This document shows positions 9,991 through 19,673 of a stretch of 64,000 nucleotides of DNA, piece after piece. The stretch covers positions 48,984 through 112,983 of the forward strand of contig CAJQIC010000030.1 in NCBI GenBank assembly GCA_905478335.1, read 5' to 3'. The notes beneath the pieces were generated by a model. The model was not told the DNA's origin. It did not search any database and saw only the letters and a list, made by a program, of their open reading frames with translations. This DNA is from an uncultured Bacteroidia bacterium (GTDB lineage: Bacteria > Bacteroidota > Bacteroidia > NS11-12g > UBA9320). Position numbers and translations under genes: made by a program. The first letter of the stretch is position 1. Each line of letters begins with the position of its first letter.

Positions 9991-12645
9991 TTACATTTGG
10001 TTTGGAATCTGTTCTGTAGAGAATTCGTATAACCGATCCGACTCCTCTTCTTTTAGTCTTTTTACTAATTCTAAGGCATCTGGAACCACGTCGCTACATA
10101 GCACAATTAAGGCTCCATCAACTGCATTATCTACAGCGTGTTTTATCGCTTCTGCTTCAGAAGGTATAATCGTCGTTTTGATGTTTGGATCATGCATTTT
10201 TATGCCGTCGTCTAACATCTTAATCAATTCTTCTTCTGTTTTGCCTCGCAAGCGTTTGTCCTGACGAATAATTATTTCGTCAAACATTTCAGCCGCAATG
10301 CTCCCCATTTCGTTATTGTCTTCCACTCGTCTATCGCCTATACCAGCAATAATGCCGACTTTAACGGTGCAGTCTATGTTTTCAATGAACTGTTGTAGCG
10401 CTCTCATCCCAGCAGGGTTGTGCGCATAATCCAATAAAATCTTGAAATTCTTGAAGTTGAATAGGTTTAATCTTCCTGGGGTTTGGGTAGGTGATGGAAT
10501 AAATGTTTCGACAGCCATCTTGATATCCTCGTTGCTAAATCCTTGAATATGAGCCGTTAGTACCGATGGCAAAACATTCTGAATCATAAATTTCGCTTTG
10601 CCTCCATAAGTTAATGGAATATTTACGGCCTTTGCAATGCGCATTTTCCATTCACCACGGCAAATCGTGATATATCCGTTTTCATAAATTGCACACAAAC
10701 CGTCCCGCTTTTGCATGGCTTTGATATGGATATTATCCTCATCCATTGAGAATAAGGCAACGTTGCAGTCTACCTTTTTTCTCATTTTGTACACCAAGTC
10801 ATCATCCGCATTGAGTATGGCATAACCATCAGGTAAAACTGTTTCTGGAATAACTCCTTTCACAGCAGCAAGTTGTTCAACCGTATGAATGCCCTTAAGA
10901 CCAAGGTGGTCGGAAGCTACGTTTGTTACAATGCCCACGTCGCAATTTTTAAAACCTAAACCTGCACGCAGTAGCCCCCCTCTGGCCGACTCTAAAACGG
11001 CAAAGTTGACTGTTGGGTCTTTTAGAACAAATTCAGCGCTAGAAGGGCCCGTACAATCACCCTTCATAAGCAATCGGTTTTGTATATACACACCATCACT
11101 TGTTGTGTACCCTACTTTATACCCTTTCATTTTGGCCATATGTGCGATTAATCGCGTAGTGGTCGTTTTACCATTTGTGCCTGTCACAGCGATAATTGGA
11201 ATTTTTGCATTTGAACCTGGAGGAAATAGTTTATCTATCACCGGTGCCGCAACGTTGCGTGGCAGCCCAGTGGTTGGGGCTAGATGCATTCTGAAACCAG
11301 GTCCGGCATTCACCTCTAAAACCGCACCACCAGTATCCGAAAGTGGTTCAGAAATGTCTGTGGTCATAATATCGATACCACAAATATCGAGGCCAATAAT
11401 TTTTGAAATTCGCTCAGCCATAAAAACGTTTGCTGGGTGAACAACGTCTGTAACGTCCTCTGCCGTTCCACCTGTACTGAGGTTTGCTGTATCCTTTAGA
11501 ATTAGCGTTTCACCATCGGCAATAACCGAATCTACCGTATATCCCTTTGATTTAATTAATGTCTCTGTAAGCTCATTCACTTTAATAGCGGTGAGCACTT
11601 TTTCGTGCCCATACCCACGTCTTGGATCTTTATTGACTTCATCAATCAGCTCTTGAATGGTTGATTTTCCATCGCCAATAACATGCGCTGGTGTACGTTT
11701 TGCAGCGGCCACCAACTTATGATTGATTACAAGTAATCGATAGTCATCACCTACAACAAATTTTTCGACAATAACGGCACGCGACACCTTTTGGGCTTCT
11801 CGGAAGGCCACTAATGCATCCTCATAGTTGTTTATGTTAACGGTTATGCCTCTACCATGGTTTCCGTCGATGGGTTTAACCACAAGCGGGAAACCCACAT
11901 AACGGCAGGTGTCTTTTAAACTGCTTTCTCTGCGTATAATTTCTCCTCGCGGTACTTCAACTTCAGCTTGCTCCAGTAAGTATTTGGTGTCTTCTTTATC
12001 GCATGCTAACTCGACGGCAATGTTGCTTGTCTCGCTCGTAACCGTTGCTTGAATTCTTTTCTGGTTTGCGCCATAACCCAACTGGCACAGCGAGTATTTA
12101 TTTAATCTAATCCATGGAATTCCGCGTTTTTCGGCTTCTTCTACAATTGAGCCAGTACTTGGCCCCAGCCTTTCGTTTTCCCGAAGTATCCGCATCTCTT
12201 GGATATCTTCTTCCATGTCATACGATTCTCCGCTAATGAGCGCTTCACATATACGCACGGCGGCTTTAGCCGCATAACGTCCGACGTTTTCTTCCATGTA
12301 GGCAAACACAACATTGTAGACGCCATCCTCACCATAACCTCGAGTCCTGCCAAATCCTACGTCCATTCCAGCTAGCGTTTGTATTTCAAGCGCGATGTGC
12401 TCAATAATGTGCCCCATCCATGTGCCTTCTTCAACCCGTTGAAAAAACCCTCCTGGAGTACCTACCGAGCAACGATGCGCAAACATCGTCGGAAACATTT
12501 CCTTTAGCCTGTCTGAAAATCCTTCGATTTTATTAGACGGACTCTCTTCCATCTCTTGAAGGTCTAAGACCATGACTATAAGTTTATGTCTTCTTACCGA
12601 CCAGTAATTTGGGCCGCGCATTGCTTTTATTTCTCTAATCTCCAT
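9991..12645 (-). CDS. cphA: Cyanophycin synthetase
   Basis: 884 residues, the usual length for CphA1. Residues 1-160 form the N-terminal domain, about 210-470 an ATP-grasp domain (EKFVVGDDYRLLVI, EVNAGPGFRMH) that adds Asp to the growing backbone, and about 485-870 a Mur-ligase-like domain with P-loop GTNGKTT (489-495) that adds Arg to each Asp side chain. The product is cyanophycin, a cytoplasmic nitrogen/carbon store of poly-Asp with Arg side chains. The divergent cyanophycinase and the nearby isoaspartyl peptidase support the assignment. Catalytic motifs look intact. Bacteroidota homologues exist but are less studied than those of cyanobacteria. Confidence 0.93.
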   Translation of the reverse strand: MEIREIKAMRGPNYWSVRRHKLIVMVLDLQEMEESPSNKIEGFSDRLKEMFPTMFAHRCSVGTPGGFFQRVEEGTWMGHIIEHIALEIQTLAGMDVGFGRTRGYGEDGVYNVVFAYMEENVGRYAAKAAVRICEALISGESYDMEEDIQEMRILRENERLGPSTGSIVEEAEKRGIPWIRLNKYSLCQLGYGANQKRIQATVTSETSNIAVELACDKEDTKYLLEQAEVEVPRGEIIRRESSLKDTCRYVGFPLVVKPIDGNHGRGITVNINNYEDALVAFREAQKVSRAVIVEKFVVGDDYRLLVINHKLVAAAKRTPAHVIGDGKSTIQELIDEVNKDPRRGYGHEKVLTAIKVNELTETLIKSKGYTVDSVIADGETLILKDTANLSTGGTAEDVTDVVHPANVFMAERISKIIGLDICGIDIMTTDISEPLSDTGGAVLEVNAGPGFRMHLAPTTGLPRNVAAPVIDKLFPPGSNAKIPIIAVTGTNGKTTTTRLIAHMAKMKGYKVGYTTSDGVYIQNRLLMKGDCTGPSSAEFVLKDPTVNFAVLESARGGLLRAGLGFKNCDVGIVTNVASDHLGLKGIHTVEQLAAVKGVIPETVLPDGYAILNADDDLVYKMRKKVDCNVALFSMDEDNIHIKAMQKRDGLCAIYENGYITICRGEWKMRIAKAVNIPLTYGGKAKFMIQNVLPSVLTAHIQGFSNEDIKMAVETFIPSPTQTPGRLNLFNFKNFKILLDYAHNPAGMRALQQFIENIDCTVKVGIIAGIGDRRVEDNNEMGSIAAEMFDEIIIRQDKRLRGKTEEELIKMLDDGIKMHDPNIKTTIIPSEAEAIKHAVDNAVDGALIVLCSDVVPDALELVKRLKEEESDRLYEFSTEQIPNQM

Positions 12646-12790
12646 ATCCTTCTACTGTTTTGTGCTTGTAAATGTGCCCGAAAGCCACTAATGATGCAAA
12701 ACAAGACGTTGTTGTTTATGCTTGCTGTACAATAATAACTTTTTTAATAATTAATGAAATTATACTTTGTTTTATTTACAAATTTGCGGG
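12646..12790. promoter_or_regulatory. Divergent cphA/cphB promoter region
   Basis: 145 bp between the start codons of cphA (minus) and cphB (plus). On the plus strand TATACTTTG at about 12758-12766 resembles the Bacteroidota -7 element TAnnTTTG, placed about 25 bp before the cphB ATG. No clear -33 element or operator was recognised. A shared region would let synthesis and breakdown of cyanophycin be co-ordinated; this is inference. Confidence 0.35.
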
Positions 12791-13654
12791 ATGGCAAAAG
12801 GAACACTAATTCCAATTGGAGGCAATGAAGATAAGGGAGACGGTTTAACAGAAAACTACTCGTTAGACTTTATCGAACAGGGCATTTTATCGCATGTTGT
12901 TCGCGAATGCGGTGGCATAGATTCGTTGATTGTGGTTATCCCAACAGCATCAAGTATTCCTGAGGAAGTAGGTGAAAACTACCTAGACGCTTTTCAAAAA
13001 TTGGGTTGTACTAATGTTGTGGTTTTAGATATTCGAAAAAAAGAAGATTCCGAAACTGCACATGCAATCGACCTGATTTCTAGAGCCAATTGTGTCATGT
13101 TTTCTGGCGGAGATCAGTCAAAAATTGCAAAAAAAATTGGAGATACCGCCATCCATAAAATTCTAATGGATCGATATCGTGAAGATGAAGGTTTTGTAAT
13201 TGCTGGAACTAGCGCTGGTGCTATGGCTATGTCGTCTGAAATGATTGCAGGAGGAAGCAGTACAGAAGCATTTATCAAAGGAGCCGTTAAAATGTACACC
13301 GGTTTAGGTCTTGCCCCAGGCATTATGTTCGACACCCACTTCATCATGCGTGGACGGTTTGGCAGAATCAGTGAAGCGGTTGCGAAGCATCCAGAATTAA
13401 TTGGAATAGGTTTGGCAGAAGACACCGGTTTGGTCATTAAAAATGGCAACGACCTTAAGGTAATAGGGTCAGGAATGGTAATCGTTTTTGATGGAAGCAG
13501 TTTGGTTCACAACAACGAAAAAATATTAGAACCAGGCACACCAATGACCATTACCGACTTAAAAGTACACGTACTCTCAAATTCGGACAGATATTCACTG
13601 AAAGAGCGAAAAGTTACTGTGCTGCCAATCGACGCTCCGTTCGAGTTCGACTGA
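12791..13654 (+). CDS. cphB: Cyanophycinase
   Basis: 287 residues from the ATG at 12791 (MAKGTLIPIGG), preferred over an in-frame upstream codon at 12767 because family members start at this point. The fold is the peptidase S51 family; the nucleophile elbow GTSAG (139-143, Ser141) is visible, preceded by VMFSGGDQ. Cyanophycinase is an intracellular exopeptidase that cuts cyanophycin to beta-Asp-Arg dipeptides. There is no signal peptide, so it is the intracellular form. It diverges from cphA and converges on the isoaspartyl peptidase with 5 bp between stop codons. Confidence 0.92.
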   Translation: MAKGTLIPIGGNEDKGDGLTENYSLDFIEQGILSHVVRECGGIDSLIVVIPTASSIPEEVGENYLDAFQKLGCTNVVVLDIRKKEDSETAHAIDLISRANCVMFSGGDQSKIAKKIGDTAIHKILMDRYREDEGFVIAGTSAGAMAMSSEMIAGGSSTEAFIKGAVKMYTGLGLAPGIMFDTHFIMRGRFGRISEAVAKHPELIGIGLAEDTGLVIKNGNDLKVIGSGMVIVFDGSSLVHNNEKILEPGTPMTITDLKVHVLSNSDRYSLKERKVTVLPIDAPFEFD

Positions 13655-13659
13655 TTTTT

Positions 13660-14589
13660 TTATTTATAAATAGCGATGCTGGGTTCTTGACCAGAAATGC
13701 GTTGCGCCCTATACATACCTTCCGTATTAAATGGCATGGCGATATTGCCTTCTCCGTCAACGGCAATTAATCCACCGTCTCCACCGATTTCTAAAATGCG
13801 TTTGTTTATGACTTCGTTTGCCGCTTCGCTGAGCGATAAGCCTTTAAACTCCATTAATGCGCTTACCTCATACGCTACAACACCGCGGATAAAAAACTCT
13901 CCACTACCGGTACAAGAAACGGCACACGTGGTATTGTTCGCATAATTTCCTGCTCCTATCATTGGGCTGTCGCCTATTCTTCCAAAACGCTTGTTGGTCA
14001 TTCCGCCAGTAGATGTAGCAGCGGCTATGTTTCCATGCGCATCTCGCGCTACCGCTCCAACTGTCCCAAATTTGTGGTCTTTCGACTTTGAATGATCCAG
14101 TTGAAATGAATCGGTATCTTTTATCTCTTGCCATTGGTCGTACCTCAATTGGTCAAAGAAATAATCATCATCAAGGGTTGAAACACCCTGTGCTTTAGCG
14201 AATTTCAGGGCGCCTTCTCCACCTAAAAAAACGTGGTCGGAGTTGTCCTTCACCTTACGTGCCAACTGAATTGGGTTTTTAATCCCAGATATTAATCCTA
14301 CCGCGCCAGCTTCTTTGTTGGACCCGTCCATTATGGAGGCGTCCATTTCATGTGTGCCTTCCGCCGTAAAAACACTGCCTTTTCCAGCATTAAACAAAGG
14401 TGAGTCTTCCAAATACGATACTGCAGTTTCTACCGCATCAATGGCAGAACCTCCATTGCTCAATATTTCGTAACCAGCGTTAACACTTTGTTCCAAGGCA
14501 GATTTATATGCGGCCTCTTTCTCTGGAGTCATCATGCCTTTAACTAGGGTGCCTGCTCCGCCGTGAATAGCGATAGAAAATTTATTCAT
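13660..14589 (-). CDS. iaaA: Isoaspartyl peptidase / L-asparaginase (plant-type, Ntn hydrolase)
   Basis: 309 residues. It starts SIAIHGGAG, has the autoprocessing site KFG|TVGAVA with catalytic Thr176, and the substrate loop GDSPMIGAGNYA, all typical of type III asparaginases. The enzyme self-cleaves and hydrolyses beta-aspartyl dipeptides; beta-Asp-Arg, the product of cyanophycinase, is a known substrate of this family. Its start codon lies one base after the acr3 stop, so it appears to be the last gene of the ars operon, while function points to the adjacent cyanophycin genes. There is no signal peptide, so it acts in the cytoplasm. Confidence 0.9.
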   Translation of the reverse strand: MNKFSIAIHGGAGTLVKGMMTPEKEAAYKSALEQSVNAGYEILSNGGSAIDAVETAVSYLEDSPLFNAGKGSVFTAEGTHEMDASIMDGSNKEAGAVGLISGIKNPIQLARKVKDNSDHVFLGGEGALKFAKAQGVSTLDDDYFFDQLRYDQWQEIKDTDSFQLDHSKSKDHKFGTVGAVARDAHGNIAAATSTGGMTNKRFGRIGDSPMIGAGNYANNTTCAVSCTGSGEFFIRGVVAYEVSALMEFKGLSLSEAANEVINKRILEIGGDGGLIAVDGEGNIAMPFNTEGMYRAQRISGQEPSIAIYK

Positions 14590-14590
14590 T

Positions 14591-15628
14591 TTACTTGTAG
14601 TATTTCTTTTTCAACCAAAGGGACAAACGTACCAATAAAATAAGTGCCGGCACCTCAACCAACGGACCAACAACGCCAGCAAAGGCCTGTTTACCATGAA
14701 TTCCAAAAACGGCTATGGCCACGGCAATCGCTAACTCAAAATTGTTACCCGCCGCAGTAAACGAAACAGAGGCGTTTTGCTCATAACTTGCTCCAAGCCA
14801 TTTGCTGAACATAAAACTGACCAAAAACATCAATATAAAATATATGAGTAAGGGCATTGATATTCGAAGAACATCCATTGGTAAGTCGACGATATATTCT
14901 CCTTTTAGCGAGAACATAACCACGATGGTAAATAGCAATGCAATCAACGTCATTGGGGATATTTTTGGAATGAACGTATTGTTATACCAGTCTAATCCCT
15001 TCTTTTTAACCAAGACTGCTCGTGACACAATACCAGCCAAAAATGGGATACCTAAATAGATGGCAACACTTTCTGCAATTGTACCAATTGAAACATTTAC
15101 GATTGCACCTTCAAACCCAAATAATGGTGGGAGTTTGGTAATAAACAACCAGGCATAAAAACTATACCCGAACACTTGGAAAACGCTATTCAAAGCAACT
15201 AAGCCTGCACCGTATTCACTACTTCCCTCGGCTAAGTCGTTCCAAACCAAGACCATAGCAATACATCTTGCTAGTCCAATAAGTATGACGCCAACCATAT
15301 ATTCTGGGTAGTCGTGCAAGAAGATTAAAGCCAAGGCAAACATTAAAACAGGACCAATAATCCAATTGAGTAGAAGCGACAGGCTTAAGACTTTAACGTT
15401 TTTAAAAACTACTGGCAACAGGCTATAATTTACCTTCGCTAATGGCGGGTACATCATTAATATTAAGCCAATTGCAATTGGAATATTTGTGGAGCCATGG
15501 CTTAATGAGTCGACAACATTTGCTGTGTTTGGCACGAAATAGCCAATCGCTACACCAAGCGCCATGGCAATAAAAATCCAAAGCGTTAGGTATTGGTTTA
15601 AAAAGCTAAGTTTTTTAGTGTTCGACAT
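14591..15628 (-). CDS. acr3: Arsenite efflux transporter, ACR3 family
   Basis: 345 residues with about ten membrane segments ([20 protein letters not shown] at the start). The family's key cysteine block [11 protein letters not shown] is present (Cys122), as is the Asn-rich block [13 protein letters not shown] near residue 300. ACR3 exports As(III), and in some members antimonite, driven by the proton-motive force. It starts two bases after the stop of the arsenate-reductase-like gene and is followed one base later by iaaA, indicating tight co-transcription and probably translational coupling. Confidence 0.93.
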   Translation of the reverse strand: MSNTKKLSFLNQYLTLWIFIAMALGVAIGYFVPNTANVVDSLSHGSTNIPIAIGLILMMYPPLAKVNYSLLPVVFKNVKVLSLSLLLNWIIGPVLMFALALIFLHDYPEYMVGVILIGLARCIAMVLVWNDLAEGSSEYGAGLVALNSVFQVFGYSFYAWLFITKLPPLFGFEGAIVNVSIGTIAESVAIYLGIPFLAGIVSRAVLVKKKGLDWYNNTFIPKISPMTLIALLFTIVVMFSLKGEYIVDLPMDVLRISMPLLIYFILMFLVSFMFSKWLGASYEQNASVSFTAAGNNFELAIAVAIAVFGIHGKQAFAGVVGPLVEVPALILLVRLSLWLKKKYYK

Positions 15629-15630
15629 GT

Positions 15631-16230
15631 TTATTGTAATTGTGAAAATAGAAATTTCATTTCTGTCGCAATCAATGCTGACGTATTCAAATAGGTTTCA
15701 GATTCTGAACTTGTTCCATCTGACCGTTTGGGATCCACATATGTTAACGAAAACCTTGCTACTGCATTTGGTATAAACGGACAGTTTTGATCTGCATGGT
15801 CACAGGTCATAATTGCTAAAAATCTGTCGGGATTACTGTTGTCTGAATGCAGCTTCGAAAATAGGGTAACCTGCTCGCTGTCATCACTAAAACGTAATTG
15901 ATACCGAGGATTTTGCTCTCCAACCTGTGTCACTTCAAAACCAGTCGTTTGCAGTGCATTTATTGTTCGAAGGTTACACTCGGTTACCTCAACTCCTCCG
16001 GAATAACAATCCACAGAAAACCCAACATACGCTGCTATTGTTTGAGCCCATGTTTGAGCGAACTGACTTCGTCGCGAGTTGTGGGTGCAAATAAAATTGA
16101 GATTAACCGCTCCATTTTGGTCTTTCTCCTTCTTTATTATTTCCGCCAAACTGACCAGCTCTCTCTGTCTTGTGGCATATATTGAATCGACAGACAACCC
16201 GTCGATGTAGGATTTGATTTGTTCTAACAT
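15631..16230 (-). CDS. Arsenate reductase-like low-molecular-weight protein tyrosine phosphatase
   Basis: 199 residues from the ATG at 16230, which follows the upstream stop TAA by one base (an earlier in-frame codon at 16248 overlaps the upstream gene). The phosphatase loop is [11 protein letters not shown], a CX5R motif of LMW-PTP/ArsC enzymes; further on come CYSGG and the [10 protein letters not shown] block typical of arsenic-operon members in Bacteroidota. The likely role is reduction of As(V) to As(III) for export by the next gene, although activity on phosphotyrosine is possible. The loop holds Arg where thioredoxin-coupled ArsC often has a second Cys (CTHNSCRS). Confidence 0.8.
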   Translation of the reverse strand: MLEQIKSYIDGLSVDSIYATRQRELVSLAEIIKKEKDQNGAVNLNFICTHNSRRSQFAQTWAQTIAAYVGFSVDCYSGGVEVTECNLRTINALQTTGFEVTQVGEQNPRYQLRFSDDSEQVTLFSKLHSDNSNPDRFLAIMTCDHADQNCPFIPNAVARFSLTYVDPKRSDGTSSESETYLNTSALIATEMKFLFSQLQ

Positions 16231-16231
16231 A

Positions 16232-16702
16232 TTAGCAACAACCACCACCTGGAGTACATGATTCAGCAGCAGGAGTAAGCGACGCTAAACTTGTCTTGAC
16301 TTTTTCCATTGGTATACCGCAATTGTCTTTAGCCAAGCAGTCTGTATAGGTATTGGTCAAAACAAAGTCTTTTCCATCAAAGTCTAGTCCATACTTTCCG
16401 ATCGTATTGGCTTGATATTCAACTTCAATTTCTCCATCAGTCAATTCAAGAATGTTTTCAGATAAATTGATGATGTCTAAAAACTTGGTTGGTGCAATCC
16501 GGTGATCATAGTCGTTGGCTTCCCAAAGTTGAAAATTAATGGCGTTATCCTGTCTTACTTTTCCGCCGCAATCGATAAAGTGTTTTGACACCGCTCCAAT
16601 TTCTGTTACATGAAAGTGTTGTGGAACATACGAACCATTTGGCAGCTTAAACCGAACTTCGCCAATGGTTTTGAGTTGTGATTTTACTTCTGATAATTTC
16701 AT
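16232..16702 (-). CDS. Arsenic-operon DUF6428-like protein
   Basis: 156 residues from the ATG at 16702, 10 bp after the arsR stop; an earlier codon at 16750 would overlap arsR and add an atypical extension. The protein has KLPNGSYVPQHFHVTEIG, resembling a small cupin-like or His-containing core, and ends in TPGGGCC. This family is found repeatedly in Bacteroidota ars operons; its biochemical role is not established. The C-terminal Cys pair, plus an internal DCLAKDNC, suggests thiol binding of As(III) or another metalloid, which is inference. Confidence 0.72.
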   Translation of the reverse strand: MKLSEVKSQLKTIGEVRFKLPNGSYVPQHFHVTEIGAVSKHFIDCGGKVRQDNAINFQLWEANDYDHRIAPTKFLDIINLSENILELTDGEIEVEYQANTIGKYGLDFDGKDFVLTNTYTDCLAKDNCGIPMEKVKTSLASLTPAAESCTPGGGCC

Positions 16703-16712
16703 ATTTATACTA

Positions 16713-17045
16713 TTAACAACAGTTATCTCCGCTAGAGGGTAATTGATCAAACAATTGATTAAGCATGTTTCTAATCTCTTCCCATCGTAAGGGGTTTATA
16801 CAATAGCTTACAGATGTTCCTTCGATGGAACCCTGAATAATACCAACGTCTTTGAGTTCTCGCAAATGTTGACTGATCGTTGCCTGAGCCAAACCTAACT
16901 CTGCCACTAAATCGCCGTTTATACAAGCATTTGTTTTGAGCAAATGTTGAACAATGGCTACCCGTGCCGGGTGTGCAAAGGCTTTAGAAACCGTTGCGAG
17001 CTCGTTTTGCACGTTGTCAAATAAATTTTTCTTTGTAACTCCCAT
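16713..17045 (-). CDS. arsR: ArsR/SmtB-family metalloregulator
   Basis: 110 residues. A winged-helix DNA-binding domain runs from about 20 to 95 with recognition helix LAQATISQHLRELKDVG. The classic CxC As(III) site is not present in helix 3; single cysteines occur in TNACINGD and SVSYCINP, and the protein ends SSGDNCC, so a Cys at the C-terminus may complete the sensor. It heads a tight operon (arsR, DUF6428, phosphatase, acr3, iaaA) and should repress it from the operator just upstream until arsenite binds. Confidence 0.88.
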   Translation of the reverse strand: MGVTKKNLFDNVQNELATVSKAFAHPARVAIVQHLLKTNACINGDLVAELGLAQATISQHLRELKDVGIIQGSIEGTSVSYCINPLRWEEIRNMLNQLFDQLPSSGDNCC

Positions 17046-17051
17046 TTGTAC

Positions 17052-17067
17052 ATTGCAATATTACGAT
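17052..17067. promoter_or_regulatory. Putative ArsR operator
   Basis: Imperfect 16-bp inverted repeat (minus strand ATCGTAAT then ATTGCAAT) centred 7-22 bp before the arsR start codon. It resembles the CGxAATATTGCG-type sites of ArsR regulators. Autoregulation is inferred from position. Confidence 0.5.
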
Positions 17068-17110
17068 GAATGTTTAGAACGAGCAAACTATTTACCAAAA
17101 AGAAAAAATA

Positions 17111-19525
17111 TTACGCTATAAATTCAGGGTACGATTCGGGGTCAGAATCATTCATTAAGCCATACACCACGGTAAACACGTCTTCGGCATTGGGTTTAGA
17201 AAAATAATCCCCATCGGTACTATACGCCGGTCTGTGCGCACGTGAAGTTATGGTTTTGGGTTGGGCATCAAGCCAACGATAACCCTCTTGTTTCTCCAAA
17301 ACGTGTTGCAGCATGTACGCTGTTGCTCCACCAGGTACGTCTTCGTCCAAGAATACAATCTTATTTGTCTTCTCAAGAGACATTACAATGTCCTTATTTA
17401 AATCAAAGGGTAAAAGAGATTGCACATCTATAAGTTCTACAGATATTCCATGCTCTTCTAATTGCTTAATGGCATCTTCAGCAATCCTGCAACATGAACC
17501 ATAGGTCACTAATGTCACATCGGTCCCTTCTTGAAGTGTTTCAACCTGACCCAGTGGCATCGTGTAAGATCCCAAATTGTCTGGTTTTTTTTCTTTAAGA
17601 CGATAACCATTCAGACATTCAACAACAATAGCAGGCTCATCTGAAAGCAACAAGGTATTATAGAAACCAGCCGCCTTAACCATGTTTCGTGGCACCAAGA
17701 CATGCATTCCTCGGACAGCATTAATAATCATCGACATGGGTGACCCGCTATGCCAAATTCCTTCCAAACGATGACCCCTAGTTCTAATAATTACCGGGTT
17801 TTTCTGTCCGCCCTTGGTTCGGTATTGTAGCGTTGCAATGTCGTCGCTCATTATTTGAATCGCATAAATCAAATAATCGAGATATTGTATTTCGGCAATC
17901 GGCCTAAGACCTCTTAAAGATGCCCCAACAGCTTGCCCGATAATCGTATTTTCACGAATACCTGCATCCATGACACGATTAATACCATGTTTTTCCTGAA
18001 GTCCTGCAAAACCTTGGTTTACATCGCCAATATGCCCTAGATCTTCTCCAAAAGCAACCACTCGTTTGTCACGGTTTAACGCATCATCGAAACATTGCTG
18101 CAAAATTTCAAATCCATTTAGCAGTTCACTATCATCACTATATGCTGCAGGTATTTCGTTGACTTTTAACGCATTCCATTCAGACTCGCTGTATAAATGG
18201 CTCGAGTAACGCTCTCTGTTTACTTGCTTATAATCGTCATACCACTGGATAACACCTTGCCGGCCACTGCCACCTTCTCCAATCGTTAATCGAAGGGCTT
18301 TGGCTACCGCTACACCCAAGTCTTTACGAATCGCATTTTTGTCGGCATTAAGGCCATTGATCAACGTGTTGATTTGGTCTTGTTGATCAGACTCTTGACT
18401 TAGCGCTTCAAGGGCTTGAACACAAACAGCCTTTTCTTCTTGTAACGGTATAATGTATGCTTCCCATGCACCATCTTTTGCCGCTTTCACTTCAGCAACA
18501 GCCTCTTGTTCAATAAGGGCCAATTCTTCTTCAGTGGCAACTTTGGTCTTGACCATCCACAAACGCATTTGCGCAATGCAGTCATATTCTGCTTCCCATT
18601 CCAACCGCTGCTTTGACTTATACCGTTCGTGCGAACCTGATGTCGAATGACCTTGAGGTTGCGTTACTTCGGTAACGTGAATAATGGCGGGAACATGATT
18701 TTTACGACATTTTGCCGCCGCCTTAGCATATGTTTTGACCAACTCAGGATAATCCCAACCTTTAACGGTGTACAAATCATACCCAAGTCCATCCTTATCC
18801 GTTTTAAACCCTTTTAAAATGGAGCTTAAATTTTCTTTTGTTGTTTGATACTTTGCAGGTACAGAAATTCCATACGCATCATCCCAGATAGAAACTAACA
18901 TAGGGATTTGTAGAACACCAGCCGCATTAATTGATTCCCAAAAAGGACCCTCACTCGTACTGGCATTACCAATAGTACCAAAGCCTATTTCATTTCCATT
19001 AATTGAAAAGTCGGTTAAATCATGAAGGGCTTTGTTATCTCTATAGAGTTTAGACGCCCATGCAAGCCCAACCAATCTGCTCATTTGGCCCGCAGTAGGA
19101 CTAATGTCTGAAGATGAATTATAATTTTCAGTTTGACTTTTCCAACTACCGTCTTCATTTAACAAACGCGTTCCAAAATGCCCGTTCATACTTCTACCGG
19201 CACTTGCTGGCTCTTCTTCAACACTGGTTATGGCATACAGTTGCGCAAAAAACTCGCGTTCAGAACTAATGCCTTTGGCAAACATGAAGGTTTGATCACG
19301 ATAATAACCAGATCGAAAATCACCCTTTTCAAACGCCTTAGCCATCGCAAGTTGAGCAATCTCTTTACCATCCCCAAAAATGCCAAACTTTGCCTTGCCT
19401 GTAAGCACTTCCTTACGACCCAACAAACTTGCTTGACGACTTCTGTAAGCAATTTTATAATCGTTGATAATCTCTGTGAGAAACTCCTCTTTACTGATAT
19501 TTGCTTTTTCCGCCACTTGACTCAT
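17111..19525 (-). CDS. 2-oxoacid (branched-chain) dehydrogenase E1, fused alpha and beta subunits
   Basis: 804 residues. The N-terminal half is an E1-alpha domain (GDGKEIAQLAMAKAF, RDQTFMFAKG, then a TPP-binding stretch GNASTSEGPFWESINAAG ... WDDAYGISVP); from about 460 an E1-beta domain follows (VAFGEDLGHIGDVNQGFAGL, LDEDVPGGATAYM). Fused E1 of this type is common in Bacteroidota and is usually annotated as 2-oxoisovalerate dehydrogenase. It decarboxylates branched-chain 2-oxoacids with TPP and passes the acyl group to an E2 encoded elsewhere. The usual GDG...NN TPP motif is altered (GNAS...DD), so substrate assignment is tentative. Confidence 0.85.
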   Translation of the reverse strand: MSQVAEKANISKEEFLTEIINDYKIAYRSRQASLLGRKEVLTGKAKFGIFGDGKEIAQLAMAKAFEKGDFRSGYYRDQTFMFAKGISSEREFFAQLYAITSVEEEPASAGRSMNGHFGTRLLNEDGSWKSQTENYNSSSDISPTAGQMSRLVGLAWASKLYRDNKALHDLTDFSINGNEIGFGTIGNASTSEGPFWESINAAGVLQIPMLVSIWDDAYGISVPAKYQTTKENLSSILKGFKTDKDGLGYDLYTVKGWDYPELVKTYAKAAAKCRKNHVPAIIHVTEVTQPQGHSTSGSHERYKSKQRLEWEAEYDCIAQMRLWMVKTKVATEEELALIEQEAVAEVKAAKDGAWEAYIIPLQEEKAVCVQALEALSQESDQQDQINTLINGLNADKNAIRKDLGVAVAKALRLTIGEGGSGRQGVIQWYDDYKQVNRERYSSHLYSESEWNALKVNEIPAAYSDDSELLNGFEILQQCFDDALNRDKRVVAFGEDLGHIGDVNQGFAGLQEKHGINRVMDAGIRENTIIGQAVGASLRGLRPIAEIQYLDYLIYAIQIMSDDIATLQYRTKGGQKNPVIIRTRGHRLEGIWHSGSPMSMIINAVRGMHVLVPRNMVKAAGFYNTLLLSDEPAIVVECLNGYRLKEKKPDNLGSYTMPLGQVETLQEGTDVTLVTYGSCCRIAEDAIKQLEEHGISVELIDVQSLLPFDLNKDIVMSLEKTNKIVFLDEDVPGGATAYMLQHVLEKQEGYRWLDAQPKTITSRAHRPAYSTDGDYFSKPNAEDVFTVVYGLMNDSDPESYPEFIA

Positions 19526-19673
19526 GTAATCTTCGAATTGATACTTATGAAAAAACCACGCTTTATTTGCTAAACTTGCATCTTAAGCATGGTGCAAAAG
19601 TACCATATTTGAGGCATTTTATTTAACAATTTGGGCGTCGCATTGTTATACCTATGCAGCGTTACGAAGCAAA

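Noticed and set aside
10889..11440. Plus-strand frame of 183 codons inside cphA
   Set aside because: It lies wholly antisense to conserved CphA coding sequence and resembles no protein family; a shadow of codon usage.
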